DNA of 64,000 bases, from positions 10,749 through 74,748 of the forward strand of contig DATBZA010000039.1 of assembly GCA_036513415.1 (NCBI GenBank), in the 5' to 3' direction. The translations under genes and the position numbers were made by a program. Shown here in pieces: positions 24,986-34,458 of the stretch (position 1 is the first letter of the stretch; every line of letters begins with the position of its first letter). The notes under the pieces are model-generated. The model was given only the letters and a program-made list of their open reading frames with translations, did not search any database and was not told the DNA's origin. The stretch comes from 40CM-4-68-19 sp036513415 (GTDB lineage Bacteria > Myxococcota > Myxococcia > Myxococcales > 40CM-4-68-19).

Positions 24986-25983
24986 GTTCCCTCCGCGAGC
25001 CTCTGGCCGGTGCGGTACGTGGCGATGGACACTCCATACGACTGCCTCCAGATGCGCCGCAGCTGCCGCGCGTCCTCGAAGCCGCAGCTCTCGGCGATCG
25101 CTTCCACCGTGCGCTGCGGATCGGCGAGCAGGTCCCGCGCAACCTGCACCTTTACCTTGGCGGCGAACTGCTTGGGCGTCATGCCGGTGGCGCTGCGAAA
25201 GACGCGCGTGAGGTGGCGCGGGCTCAAGGCGGCGATGCGCGCGAGCTGCGCAAGAGCCGGTTTCTTCTCCGGGTGCGCCACCAGCCAGTCCTGCACCCGG
25301 TGCACGCCGGGGTGCAGGTGCGTGCGGTGATCGAGATACACGCTGCGCTGCTCCTGATCCCCGTTGCGCCGCATGTACACGATCATCTCGCGCGCGACCC
25401 GCGACACGACGACCGGCCCGTGGTCCTCTTCGACCAGGGCGAGCGCCATGTCGATGCCGGAGGTGATTCCCGCGCTGGTGATCACGCCACCGTCGTCGAC
25501 GAAGAGCCGGTTCTCGATCACGATCGCCCGCGGGTATTCGGCGCGCAGGCGCTCGGTCACCTTCCAGTGCGTGGTGCAGCGCCGGCCATCCAGCAAGCCC
25601 GCGCGCGCCAGGGCGAACGCGCCGCTGCACACTGAGGCGACCCGTGCGCCCGCGGCATGCGCCTCCCGCAACCAGCCCGCCGGGACGTGCTCGAGGCGGT
25701 CGAGCGTATCGGAGGAGACACCCGGGACGAGCACCAGATCGCCCCGGCGCGCCGGCGGCGGGTGCAGGAGGTTCGACAGCACCAGGCCTTGCGCCGACGT
25801 CACTTGCGGTCTCGCCGCGCAGTAGGAGAGCTGGTAGGCGCCGCCGAGCCGGGAGGCCTCGTACAGCACCTGGACAGGACCGGCCATGTCCTGGAGGTGC
25901 ACGTCGGGCAAGAGGAGGACGAGCACCCGCCGCGGTCTCGAGGGAGCTTGGAGGGACCGCATCTCTCTCAAAGGTGTGGGCAT
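24982..25983 (-). CDS. GlxA-type transcriptional regulator (PfpI domain plus AraC HTH)
   Basis: 333 residues. Residues of about 18-190 form a DJ-1/PfpI-like sensor domain (RVLVLLLPDVHLQDMAGPV, elbow ASVCSGAFALARAGLLDGR, and DGGVITSAGITSGIDMALAL). Residues of about 225-330 form a double AraC helix-turn-helix (LARIAALSPRHLTRVFRSAT, ESCGFEDARQLRRIWRQSYG). Such proteins activate nearby genes, here presumably the PfpI-family gene it overlaps by four bases. The start is uncertain: MRSLQAPS 21 bases further in is equally possible and neither has a good Shine-Dalgarno. Confidence 0.9.
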   Translation of the reverse strand: MPTPLREMRSLQAPSRPRRVLVLLLPDVHLQDMAGPVQVLYEASRLGGAYQLSYCAARPQVTSAQGLVLSNLLHPPPARRGDLVLVPGVSSDTLDRLEHVPAGWLREAHAAGARVASVCSGAFALARAGLLDGRRCTTHWKVTERLRAEYPRAIVIENRLFVDDGGVITSAGITSGIDMALALVEEDHGPVVVSRVAREMIVYMRRNGDQEQRSVYLDHRTHLHPGVHRVQDWLVAHPEKKPALAQLARIAALSPRHLTRVFRSATGMTPKQFAAKVKVQVARDLLADPQRTVEAIAESCGFEDARQLRRIWRQSYGVSIATYRTGQRLAEGT

Positions 25984-26117
25984 CGACACAGACGGTAGCG
26001 TTACGCAGGATGGCGAGCAAGGTCGGAGCGGGACGAAGACCGGACGGATCCGGCCATCCACGAAATCCCCGCTGCCGGTACCGCGTCTACCCCTCGGGAA
26101 GGTGCAGGAGGTGGTGC

Positions 26118-26315
26118 ATGGACGCGTTCAAGCGATGGGCGATCCCGATCGTGCTGGTTCTGGCCTGGCTCCTCACCGCCGGCTACACCCTCGCCTTGCT
26201 CTCGCGGGCGAGCGCAGCCTGGCGGGCGCGCACGGCGCCCGTGCAAGTCGTCGAGGCCAAAGCAAAGCCCGCATTCAGCCAGGCTCACTTGTCCGCGGAG
26301 CGGGTTAGGGAATGA
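26118..26315 (+). CDS. Small single-pass membrane protein
   Basis: 65 residues with one hydrophobic helix (IPIVLVLAWLLTAGYTLALL) followed by a basic/Ala-rich tail (KAKPAFSQAHLSAERVRE). AGGAGG sits 7 bases before the ATG, strong support for translation. No recognised family. It is divergent from the GlxA-type regulator, 134 bases away. Its last 11 bases overlap the tail of the decayed gene on the other strand. Confidence 0.6.
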   Translation: MDAFKRWAIPIVLVLAWLLTAGYTLALLSRASAAWRARTAPVQVVEAKAKPAFSQAHLSAERVRE

Positions 26316-26699
26316 CTTCGCGACCCGTAGCGAAGTGACCGAGCATCTCGCGCCCGTTCACTTCGCGGGCTTCTTGTGCTCCTGCTCGGCTACGGACCTT
26401 GTAATCGTAGGTCGGATAGAAATCGGTGCGGTAGGCGCGCAGGCTTTCTCCTCGATCATCCGGCTCACCTCGCGCAAGCGCTCCGCCGGGAGTCGCAACG
26501 TCACCACCTGCCCGATCCCCATCATCACGTACCAGAAGACGACCTCGACGCCGGCGGGTGGGAACGCTTCCATGAAGCCGGTCCGCTCCAATTGGGCGCG
26601 GATCTCCGGAAGCGTCTTGGACTGGTCGTGGCGGAGAAAGATCGTCAGATGACGATGCCCGCGTCCAAGCCGGCCCTCCGGCTGCGTGACGGAAGCAAT
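26305..26699 (-). pseudogene. Frameshifted small conserved protein without a start codon
   Basis: The frame opens LTIFLRHDQSKTLPEIRAQL and continues GVEVVFWYVMMGIGQVVTLR and RLREVSRMIEE. At about 26441-26450 the family sequence moves to another frame, RAYRTDFYPTYDYKVRSRAG, so one base was lost or gained. No ATG, GTG or TTG precedes the conserved start in frame. The pattern is a small protein of roughly 100 residues with unknown function that I recall from other genomes but cannot name. Confidence 0.6.
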
Positions 26700-26716
26700 C
26701 TACGACCGGCGAGCCA

Positions 26717-27277
26717 CTAGCCTAACGCCGGCTTGCGGGCGATCAGCTCCGCGGTGCCGTGGCGGTGGTCGGACTCCGCAGCGGCGCCCTCCAGGGAATG
26801 CACGATCTCCCAGTCCGAAAACAGCCCGCGCAGCTCGCCGGGCTCGAGCAGGAAGCGGCCTTCCTCGTCGGGAGCCGTGCGGACGTGAAGGGCCGCGACG
26901 AACAGCCCACCGGGCCGCACCGCCGGCCGGATCTGCGCGAACAGCGGCCGGTGCAAGAAGTAGAAGGCGCACACCAGGTCGTGCTCGCCCTCGATGCGGA
27001 AGCGGGGCGACTCGATGTCCGCAACCTCCGCCAGGATTCGTTGGGAGACGCCGCGCTTGTACGCCTCGTCCAGCATCCGCTGCACGCCGACCCGAGAGCC
27101 GTCGATGGCGTGCACGGTCCACCCGCGCTCCGCGAGGAAGATGGCATGCCGTCCCGCGCCGCAGGCGAGATCCAATGCACGCCGGGGCGCGATTCCCCCG
27201 ACCGCCTGCGGCAGCGGCGGTGAGGGCATGTATCCGTGCAGCTCGTCGCCGCGCAAGAACCGCTCGTCCCAGTCCAT
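26717..27277 (-). CDS. Class I SAM-dependent methyltransferase
   Basis: 186 residues. MDWDERFLRGDELHGY begins a TehB/UbiE-like methyltransferase; motif I is ALDLACGAGRHAIFLAERGW (about residues 32-51), followed by VHAIDGSRVGVQRM (acidic motif), EGEHDLVCAFYFLHRPLFAQ (motif IV) and RPGGLFVAALHV. The length matches small thiol or tellurite-type methyltransferases, but the substrate cannot be told. GGAGAT lies 5 bases before this ATG; longer readings upstream are not protein-like. It is a single gene between a decayed gene and an IS remnant. Confidence 0.88.
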   Translation of the reverse strand: MDWDERFLRGDELHGYMPSPPLPQAVGGIAPRRALDLACGAGRHAIFLAERGWTVHAIDGSRVGVQRMLDEAYKRGVSQRILAEVADIESPRFRIEGEHDLVCAFYFLHRPLFAQIRPAVRPGGLFVAALHVRTAPDEEGRFLLEPGELRGLFSDWEIVHSLEGAAAESDHRHGTAELIARKPALG

Positions 27278-27511
27278 CCTGATCTCCACCTGACCGCCTT
27301 GCTCCAGACCTCGCGACAGCACTTGCTGAAATGAGACTAAAGTCGAAACCCCCCGGTGGGGGGCGGCGTGGACATGCGCTCGCCGAGCTCTCGCATCCGC
27401 GGATCGACCGGGTTCTAGCTCATCCGCGGCTATTCCGCCCTCTCGATGGTTCCGGCGCAGCTCGGCATGCACCGACGCTCGACGGGGGGGGTCCCCAAAG
27501 AAGGAGTCCTC

Positions 27512-27721
27512 ATGAGCCGTATCTTCCTAGCATGCAGCTGCCCTTGCGGCGGCCGACGCGTGGTGCTCGCCTACCTCACGCAGCCCGGGCCGGTGAAGGC
27601 CATTCTCGAGCACCTCGGCCTGGCTTCAACCGGCCCTCCGGTTTCGCCCTCGCGCTCGGAAGGACCTCCGGACGCGGTCTGGCAGGACGACGTCCCCACG
27701 CTGCAGCAATCGTCGCGCTGA
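27512..27721 (+). pseudogene. C-terminal remnant of an IS91-family transposase
   Basis: 69 residues: CSCPCGGRRVVLAYLTQPGP, VKAILEHLGLASTGPP and the terminal WQDDVPTLQQSSR match the zinc-ribbon-like tail of IS91/IS1294-type Y2 transposases (CPxCGG, ILxHLGLP). The catalytic HUH and Tyr part, roughly 300 residues, is missing. An AAGGAG 7 bases before the ATG may be accidental. Flanks 27278-27511 and 27722-27928 contain no other gene I can support; a run of C and G (CCCCCC...GGGGGG near 27350) could fold as a hairpin. Confidence 0.55.
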
Positions 27722-27928
27722 ACGCCGCCGGCGCGACACTGCTCGTCTTTATGCCTTGAATTCTCCCTGCAGCGGCGCGGCCGCGCCGTCCCCTGCTACT
27801 CTCGGCCGTGTGGATCCCCAGGCCCTCGAGTTGTCGAAACAGCCCTTATCGGTCACAGAAATTACGGGCAGGTGAGGAAGCCGCGACCTAAGAATTCCCT
27901 AAGCGCATTTGGTCGCGCAGATAGGATC

Positions 27929-28654
27929 TCATACGAGCAGACTGCCGCCATCGACGACGACCGTTTGACCCGTGCTGAATCCGTTCTGCATCAAGTAGAG
28001 ATAAGCGCCCGCGACCTGCTCCGGCTCGCCCACCTTGCCGACGAGCAGCCGCGCGCTGACCTCGCAATACATGGCCTCCCGCTCCGTCTCGGGAATGTTT
28101 GCCCACAAAGGCGTTCGCACGACTCCCGGGCTCACCGCGTTGACCCGCACGGGAGCGAGCTCGATCGCGAGCGCGCGCGTGAACGACTCCATTGCGCCGC
28201 AGATGCTCGCCGCCACCGTCCAACCCGGCTGGGGACGCCGTCCGGCCACGCCGTGCGTCAGCACGATCGAACCGCCGCTACGAATCCGCGGCGCCGCGTG
28301 CTTCGCGGCCGCCATCGCTCCGAAGAAGCGCAGCTCGAAGGCCTTGCGCACAGTCCCGAGATCCATCGTCGTGAGCCGTCCCAGCGCGAGGCTCTCGCCG
28401 GCCGTGAAGACGAGATGATCGAGCGCGCCGATGCGCTCGAACAGCGCGCGCGTTTGCGCTTCGTCAGCGAGATTGGCCAACTGCCCCGATGCGAGAGCGC
28501 CGAGCTGGTGGACGGCGGCGTCCACTCTCTCCCGGCGACTCGACGTCACGACCAGGGAAGCGCCCAAGCCAACCGCCGCCTTGGCGATCGCGAAACCGAT
28601 ACCGGACGTACCACCGAGCACGACCACCCTCTTGCCCTTCAGCGTCGCCGTCAT
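27929..28654 (-). CDS. Short-chain dehydrogenase/reductase
   Basis: 241 residues. The cofactor motif is VVVLGGTSGIGFAIAKAA (TSGIGxA), followed by VVTSSRRERVDAA, a FTAGES variant of the NNAG motif, VLTHGVAGRRPQPGWTVAAS and AIELAPVRVNAVSPGVVRTP with the C-terminal GQTVVVDGG. The YxxxK position is altered (GWTVAASICG), as in some SDRs whose catalytic residues have drifted. It starts at MTATLKGKR; a longer reading is a basic extension. LysR lies just upstream on the same strand, 110 bases away, and is its likely regulator. No strongly conserved substrate clue. Confidence 0.88.
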   Translation of the reverse strand: MTATLKGKRVVVLGGTSGIGFAIAKAAVGLGASLVVTSSRRERVDAAVHQLGALASGQLANLADEAQTRALFERIGALDHLVFTAGESLALGRLTTMDLGTVRKAFELRFFGAMAAAKHAAPRIRSGGSIVLTHGVAGRRPQPGWTVAASICGAMESFTRALAIELAPVRVNAVSPGVVRTPLWANIPETEREAMYCEVSARLLVGKVGEPEQVAGAYLYLMQNGFSTGQTVVVDGGSLLV

Positions 28655-28764
28655 GCGAAGCCTCCTTTTCGTGGAGGCGAGCATGCGTCGCGCTTTCCCG
28701 GATCTCGAACGAGTGCCGGTCAGGTCGAGCATGACGGGCAGTCATGCTCGATCGCTCTCTGCCG

Positions 28765-29661
28765 TCAGCGGGACGCCGCGACGACGAAGTCGACGAACGC
28801 GCGGACCTTTGCGGGCGCGAAGCGGCGCGACGGATAGTAGACGTACAGCGGGAAGCGCTCGTCCGCCCAGTCGGGGAAGAGATCGACGAGTCCGAGCTCG
28901 CGCACGCCTCGGAGCTCGAGCTCGAGTTTCTGCGCGATCCCGTGACCTGCCGCGCAGGCGGCCGTGGCAGTGGCGCTGTCATTGACGATTAGGTGTCCCC
29001 GCGCCTTGACCGTCAACTGCCTCTTGCCCCTTTGGAAGATCCACTCGTAGGGGCGACCTGTGCGTGGGTTGCAAAACTGGATGCACGGGTGCTGCTCGAT
29101 TTCGCGTGGATGTGAGGGACGGCCGTGTCGCTCGAGGTACGCCGGGGCTGCGCAGGTCACGACGCGCGTGTCGAGGAGCTTGCGCGCCACGAGGGTGGAA
29201 GGCTCCGGCTCGCCGAAGCGAACCGCCACGTCGAAGCCGTCGGCGATCAAGTCGCCCAATTGGTCGCGCACGACCAGATCGACCACGAGGTCGGGATACT
29301 CGGCGAGAAACGCCGCGATTCGCGGACCGATCACCGCCCTCGCGACCAGCGAATCGATCGCGACGCGGAGGAGCCCTCCCGGCTTCTTCGAAGCCCCGGC
29401 GGCAGCGATCGCCGCGCCCTCGATACCTGCCATCAGCGGCGCTATTGCATCGTAGAAACGCCGCCCTTCGTCCGTCAGTCCCACGGCGCGCGCGCTCCGG
29501 TTCAGCAGGCGCACGCCCACGCGCTCCTCGAGCCGGGCGATCGCGCGACTCACTCCGGACTGCGTGAGGCCGAGGGCCGCCGCCGCGCGAACGAAGGTCC
29601 CGGTCTCGATCACTGCTGCGAGCACGCCGATCCCGTTCAACACACGCCGGTCGAAGGCCAT
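28765..29661 (-). CDS. LysR-family transcriptional regulator upstream of an SDR gene
   Basis: 298 residues. Winged HTH MAFDRRVLNGIGVLAAVIET and LGLTQSGVSRAIARLEERVG, then a ligand-binding domain (GGLLRVAIDSLVARAVIGPR, DGFDVAVRFGEPEPSTLVAR, NDSATATAACAAGHGIAQ). The YVYYPSRRFAPAKVRAFVDF ending is typical of the PA0477/AaeR-like subgroup. It points the same way as the SDR gene, so cotranscription or readthrough control is possible. No divergent partner lies on the other side; 29662-29966 holds only fragmentary reading frames. Confidence 0.92.
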   Translation of the reverse strand: MAFDRRVLNGIGVLAAVIETGTFVRAAAALGLTQSGVSRAIARLEERVGVRLLNRSARAVGLTDEGRRFYDAIAPLMAGIEGAAIAAAGASKKPGGLLRVAIDSLVARAVIGPRIAAFLAEYPDLVVDLVVRDQLGDLIADGFDVAVRFGEPEPSTLVARKLLDTRVVTCAAPAYLERHGRPSHPREIEQHPCIQFCNPRTGRPYEWIFQRGKRQLTVKARGHLIVNDSATATAACAAGHGIAQKLELELRGVRELGLVDLFPDWADERFPLYVYYPSRRFAPAKVRAFVDFVVAASR

Positions 29662-29966
29662 CGCCTCTCCTATACCGCTCGGGAAGGATTGTACGCGCAA
29701 TGGACACACTCCACGCGCGGGCGAGGGCTATCGTTTCATCCGAGCCGTCGCACTTCTCCTTGTGCTGCGCGGAAGAGTCTCCCGAGAAAACCAGTCAGCA
29801 AGAGGCACGCCCGATGTTCTTCGATCGCGCGCAGCACGAACGCGGCCCGATGCAGATCCTCGATGTGCTCAAGTTCCTCGCGCATCTGCTCCGCCGGGTC
29901 GCACCGCCGGCCCGCTCTGGCTAGCCTCCTTCGGCCACGACCAGACGACCGCTAGCGTCAATGCTT
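29662..29966. other. Gene-poor stretch before the S23-type element
   Basis: No convincing gene. On the minus strand about 50 codons around 29740-29893 read MREELEHIEDLHRAAFVLRA and continue in a charged style, which may be a remnant of some helical protein, but no family is recognised. Nothing else is supportable. Confidence 0.4.
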
Positions 29967-30028
29967 CTCAGTTAGTGCAGGACGATGGAAACAGAGCTAC
30001 GTCGACGCCGACGTAACGCCGACGTCGA

Positions 30029-30087
30029 CGTGGCCGTGGTCGTGAGCGTGGACGGCGACGGCGACGACGACGGCGACGTGGCCGTGG
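30029..30087 (+). repeat. Left arm of the inverted repeat around the S23-type gene
   Basis: Sequence built on GTGGACGGCGACGGCGACG with a GACGTGGCCGTGG end. It matches the reverse complement of 30472-30524 except for a six-base GACGAC-type expansion and a few substitutions. In a transcript crossing the gene the two arms could form a long, very stable duplex. Confidence 0.75.
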
Positions 30088-30093
30088 GCGCCA

Positions 30094-30432
30094 TCATCGA
30101 CACAGTCTCGTGAGCATCCCCACGATCCGTTCGAGAAGCTCGTCGCCGCGTTGTTTTGTACTGGCATCGATCACCTTCAGCACGAGCAATGCGTCCAGCA
30201 CAGCCGCGCACTCGATCGCAGACCCGCGAGCGATTGGGTAGGTCCGCGCGGCATCGGCCTGACCGGTACGGCCAGCCGCTTCCGCGATGTGGAGGGAAAT
30301 CGCACTCGCCGCGCGGCGCAACTGATCCAGCAACGTGGCGTTTCCCCTTGGAATCTGTTCGGCAGCTTGCGCGGTCAGTGCCAGGAACTCGATGGCGCAC
30401 CTGTACACGTCGAGTTTTTGAAAGCTGAGCAT
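30094..30432 (-). CDS. Four-helix bundle protein (S23 / 23S rRNA intervening-sequence family)
   Basis: 112 residues: MLSFQKLDVYRCAIEFLALT, QLRRAASAISLHIAEAAGRT, RTYPIARGSAIECAAVLDAL and a final helix ERIVGMLTRLCR. The family's typical pattern is FxxLxVY in helix 1, then QLRRAAxSIxxNIAEG, then ARGSxxExxxxLD. Here the NIAEG position reads HIAEA. Known relatives are basic proteins found in 23S rRNA intervening sequences of Leptospira and Coxiella and, as Avd, in diversity-generating retroelements; the biochemical role is unclear. There is no reverse transcriptase or variable-repeat pair here, so it is not a DGR. No strong Shine-Dalgarno precedes the ATG. Confidence 0.85.
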   Translation of the reverse strand: MLSFQKLDVYRCAIEFLALTAQAAEQIPRGNATLLDQLRRAASAISLHIAEAAGRTGQADAARTYPIARGSAIECAAVLDALLVLKVIDASTKQRGDELLERIVGMLTRLCR

Positions 30433-30471
30433 GAACGCTGTGTACCAGGCATACCCGACATGCCCGGTCGT

Positions 30472-30524
30472 CCACCGCCACGTCGCCGTCGCCGTCGCCG
30501 TCCACGCACACGACAACGTCAACG
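30472..30524 (-). repeat. Right arm of the inverted repeat around the S23-type gene
   Basis: Read on the minus strand it is CGTTGACGTTGTCGTGTGCG followed by a GACGGC run and GTGGCGGTGG, pairing with the left arm. The same arm with identical sequence is present in the second element at 63.88-63.94 kb. Confidence 0.75.
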
Positions 30525-30580
30525 ACGACGACCACGTCAATCGCTTAACTGAGCGAATATGAAGTGGCTAGCCCGCTCCT

Positions 30581-31456
30581 TTACTTCTTCGCCAGGTCCT
30601 CGGCGACGACCGCGAGGAACGTGTCCGCGTTCACGAACCCTTTGCCCCAGTCCTCCCAGGGCGCGAGCACCTTCTCCTTCTGCATCTGCTCGACCGTCTT
30701 GCCGGATGCGAGCCCCTTCCTCACGGCGGCGACGACCCCGTCCAGCATGCCGCGGTAGCTTCGCAGCTCGGCGACGCCGGTCACGGGTCCGTGTCCCGGG
30801 ATGACCTTCGCGTCGGCAGGAATCTGGCCGAGGATCACGTCGAGTGATTCGATCAGTTTCGTGACACTCCCACCGCTCCCCAGGTCCACGAACGGGAACA
30901 TGCCGGCGAAGTAGTCGTCGCCCATGTGCACGACGTTGCTCCGCATGAACCAGATCACGCTGTCGCCGTCGGTGTGTCCGATGCCGGGATGGATGGCGCG
31001 GATCTCCTCTCCGTTCCACCAGAGCGAGAGCCCTTGCTCGAACGTCACCACCGGCAGCGCCTTGCCCGTCACCGGCGGGAATTCGATGAACGGCGTCTTG
31101 CCTCCGGAGAGGAGGCGCTTGCGCACGTTCAAGTGGGCCATGATGGTCGCGGTTTCGGCGAAGACGGGGTTGCCGCCGGTGTGGTCGCCGTGCCAGTGCG
31201 TGTTGATCACGAAGCGCACCGGCCTGGGTGAGAGCTGCCTCAGCGCGGCCTGGATCTTCGGGGCGAGGGGCGCGAACTGGTCGTCGATGAGGGCCACGCC
31301 GTCGTCGCCGACGGTGGCGCCGATGTTCCCGCCCGATCCCGTCAGGACGTAGACGTTGCCGGCGACCTTGGTGGCCTTTACCTCGACCTTGGCGAAGTCC
31401 TGCTGCTGGGCGGAGATGCCGGCGGCGAAGAGGAGCGTCAGGGCGAATGCGCGCAT
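30581..31456 (-). CDS. Exported MBL-fold metallo-hydrolase
   Basis: 291 residues with a signal peptide (MRAFALTLLFAAGISAQQQ). Zinc ligands of the metallo-beta-lactamase fold are complete: H87xH89xD91H92 in THWHGDHTGG, His161 in GHTDGD, Asp180 in HMGDD and His222 in PGHGPV. The family includes periplasmic quinoprotein-relay and lactamase-like hydrolases; the substrate is not predictable, and class-specific lactamase residues are not evident. It stands alone with its 3' end about 28 bases from the S23-type element. Confidence 0.92.
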   Translation of the reverse strand: MRAFALTLLFAAGISAQQQDFAKVEVKATKVAGNVYVLTGSGGNIGATVGDDGVALIDDQFAPLAPKIQAALRQLSPRPVRFVINTHWHGDHTGGNPVFAETATIMAHLNVRKRLLSGGKTPFIEFPPVTGKALPVVTFEQGLSLWWNGEEIRAIHPGIGHTDGDSVIWFMRSNVVHMGDDYFAGMFPFVDLGSGGSVTKLIESLDVILGQIPADAKVIPGHGPVTGVAELRSYRGMLDGVVAAVRKGLASGKTVEQMQKEKVLAPWEDWGKGFVNADTFLAVVAEDLAKK

Positions 31457-31544
31457 GGCGCGGCAACATAGCAGGACGCTTGCTCCCCCGCCCGCCCTCC
31501 TGCACTAGCCACTCAACGAGAGGAGCGCACAGCTTCCGACCACC

Positions 31545-31787
31545 ATGGAGCCATTGGCGCTGGCGATCGCGTTCGTTCTCGCACTCCTCGTCTTGTTGCG
31601 CAGACCTGGCGTGTTCTCGCCCGTGCCGCTGGCGGCGAGCGCGAGTCCCTGGCCGACCACCCCGGCTCCGGGCGACGAGGAAGAGCAGCTTCCCGAGACG
31701 GACCGAGCGCCGCGGCCGATCCTGCCCTGGGGAGTGGCCGCCGTGGCGGCGCTCCGGCTGGTGCTTCTGCTGACGTTGCACGCTTGA
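31545..31787 (+). CDS. Small membrane protein with two hydrophobic ends
   Basis: 80 residues: an N-terminal helix (LALAIAFVLALLVLL), a proline and acid-rich middle (TTPAPGDEEEQLPETDR) and a C-terminal helix (LPWGVAAVAALRLVLLLTL). GAGAGGAG lies about 22 bases upstream, farther than ideal. It precedes cmk by 39 bases on the same strand. No family recognised. Confidence 0.5.
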   Translation: MEPLALAIAFVLALLVLLRRPGVFSPVPLAASASPWPTTPAPGDEEEQLPETDRAPRPILPWGVAAVAALRLVLLLTLHA

Positions 31788-31826
31788 GCGCTTGATGCGC
31801 GTGCCGCCCCGGGTTATCTCGCACGG

Positions 31827-32516
31827 GTGACGGCGCCCATCGTCGCCATCGACGGTCCCGCCGGCGCGGGCAAGAGCACGGTCGCCCGCCAGCTCGCCAG
31901 CCGGCTGGGGTTCGCCATCATCGACACCGGCGCCATCTACCGGTCGGTCGCTCTCGCCGCGCGCCGCGCGGGCATTGCCTGGGACGACGACGAGGGCCTG
32001 CGCCGCTTGCTGGACGCCGGGCTGGGGCTGTCGTTCGACGGCGAGCGGGTGCTGCTTCGCGGCGAGGACGTGACCGAAGCCATCCGGGCGCCGGAGATCA
32101 GCCGCGGCGCCAGCGTCGTCTCCGCGCGGCCGGTCGTCCGCCAGAAGCTCCTGCAGCTCCAGCGGGACCTCGGCCACGCCGCGCCGCGAGGCGCAGTCCT
32201 GGAGGGACGCGACATCGGGACCGTAGTGTTCCCGGACGCGCAGGTGAAATTCTTCCTCACCGCATCGGACGCGGCGCGGGCGCAACGGCGGCACGCGGAG
32301 CTGGCCGAGAAGGGAATCCAGGTCCCGCTCGAGGAAGTGTTCGCCGATCAGCAGAGGCGTGACAAGGACGACACCGAACGGGCCATCGCTCCGCTGCGGC
32401 CGGCGCCCGACGCCGTCCGCGTCGACACCACCGGGCTCGATCTGGGCGAGGTCGTGGAGCGCTGTTTTCACGAAGCGTCCAGCCGCTTGAAGCATCTGAT
32501 TTCCGGGCAGCCTTGA
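31827..32516 (+). CDS. cmk: Cytidylate kinase
   Basis: 229 residues. Phosphorylates CMP and dCMP with ATP in the cytoplasm. P-loop GPAGAGKST at residues 10-18, then LGFAIIDTGAIYRSVALAA, VLEGRDIGTVVFPDAQVKFF (with the GRDIGT CMP-binding motif) and the lid region RRDKDDTERAIAPLRPAPDA. A GTG is the start; there is no closer ATG. It precedes rpsA, a cmk-rpsA order conserved widely in proteobacteria. rpsA has its own promoter starting just before the cmk stop. Confidence 0.97.
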   Translation: MTAPIVAIDGPAGAGKSTVARQLASRLGFAIIDTGAIYRSVALAARRAGIAWDDDEGLRRLLDAGLGLSFDGERVLLRGEDVTEAIRAPEISRGASVVSARPVVRQKLLQLQRDLGHAAPRGAVLEGRDIGTVVFPDAQVKFFLTASDAARAQRRHAELAEKGIQVPLEEVFADQQRRDKDDTERAIAPLRPAPDAVRVDTTGLDLGEVVERCFHEASSRLKHLISGQP

Positions 32517-32541
32517 CACTGCTCGGGGCGTTCTGTAGGGT
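32513..32541 (+). promoter_or_regulatory. Sigma-70 promoter of rpsA
   Basis: TTGACA and TAGGGT are separated by exactly 17 bases, just at the cmk stop codon. The -35 is perfect and the -10 keeps the key TA and final T. It would give a leader of roughly 110 bases before the rpsA ATG. Confidence 0.7.
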
Positions 32542-32556
32542 CCGCCCCCGCTTCCA

Positions 32557-32656
32557 GGCGGAGGTTTCTTTTCCGCCGTTTGCCATCACTCCCCGTGGCA
32601 AGCGGCGCTGTCGTTTTCAGGGGGCGACGTGACAAGAATCGCAGGCAAACTTTTAA
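32557..32656 (+). promoter_or_regulatory. Structured rpsA leader, possible S1 autoregulatory region
   Basis: Two hairpins can be drawn: GGCGGA/TCCGCC (32557-32562 with 32572-32577, nine-base loop) and TTGCCA/TGGCAA (32580-32585 with 32596-32601, ten-base loop). The bases before the ATG, GCAAACTTTTAA, lack a purine Shine-Dalgarno and are AT-rich. In E. coli, rpsA has the same traits (structured leader, weak Shine-Dalgarno) and S1 represses its own translation. Equivalent control here is inference. Confidence 0.4.
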
Positions 32657-34378
<1,722 letters not shown>

Positions 34379-34458
34379 CGCAGGGCACGAGGGGTCCGAC
34401 TTCTGGACGAGCCTCGATCTGCGCTCAGTCGTACGTAATTTGCCGTACAAGAACGAGA

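Larger units (their letters stand above)
29967..30553. mobile_element. Candidate IVS-like element: four-helix-bundle gene between inverted repeats
   Basis: 587 bases bounded at both ends by the inverted octamer CTCAGTTA (29967-29974 on plus, 30546-30553 on minus). Inside each end lies a GAC/GGC-rich block, 30029-30087 and 30472-30524, that are imperfect inverted repeats of each other, about 55 bases each. They flank one S23-type gene. The right-hand 145 bases recur, inverted, at the end of the window with two differences. The layout parallels 23S rRNA intervening sequences, where flanking complementary arms pair around an S23 gene. Mobility is inferred, not shown; no target duplication could be confirmed. 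Confidence 0.55.

Noticed and set aside
29985..30090. GAC/GGC-rich repeats as a possible CRISPR or coding repeat
   Set aside because: Units are 3-6 bases without spacers, and the block is an inverted partner of 30472-30524, so it is better described as a repeat arm.
29967..30553. Diversity-generating retroelement, because Avd is also a four-helix bundle
   Set aside because: No reverse transcriptase gene and no template/variable repeat pair within reach.
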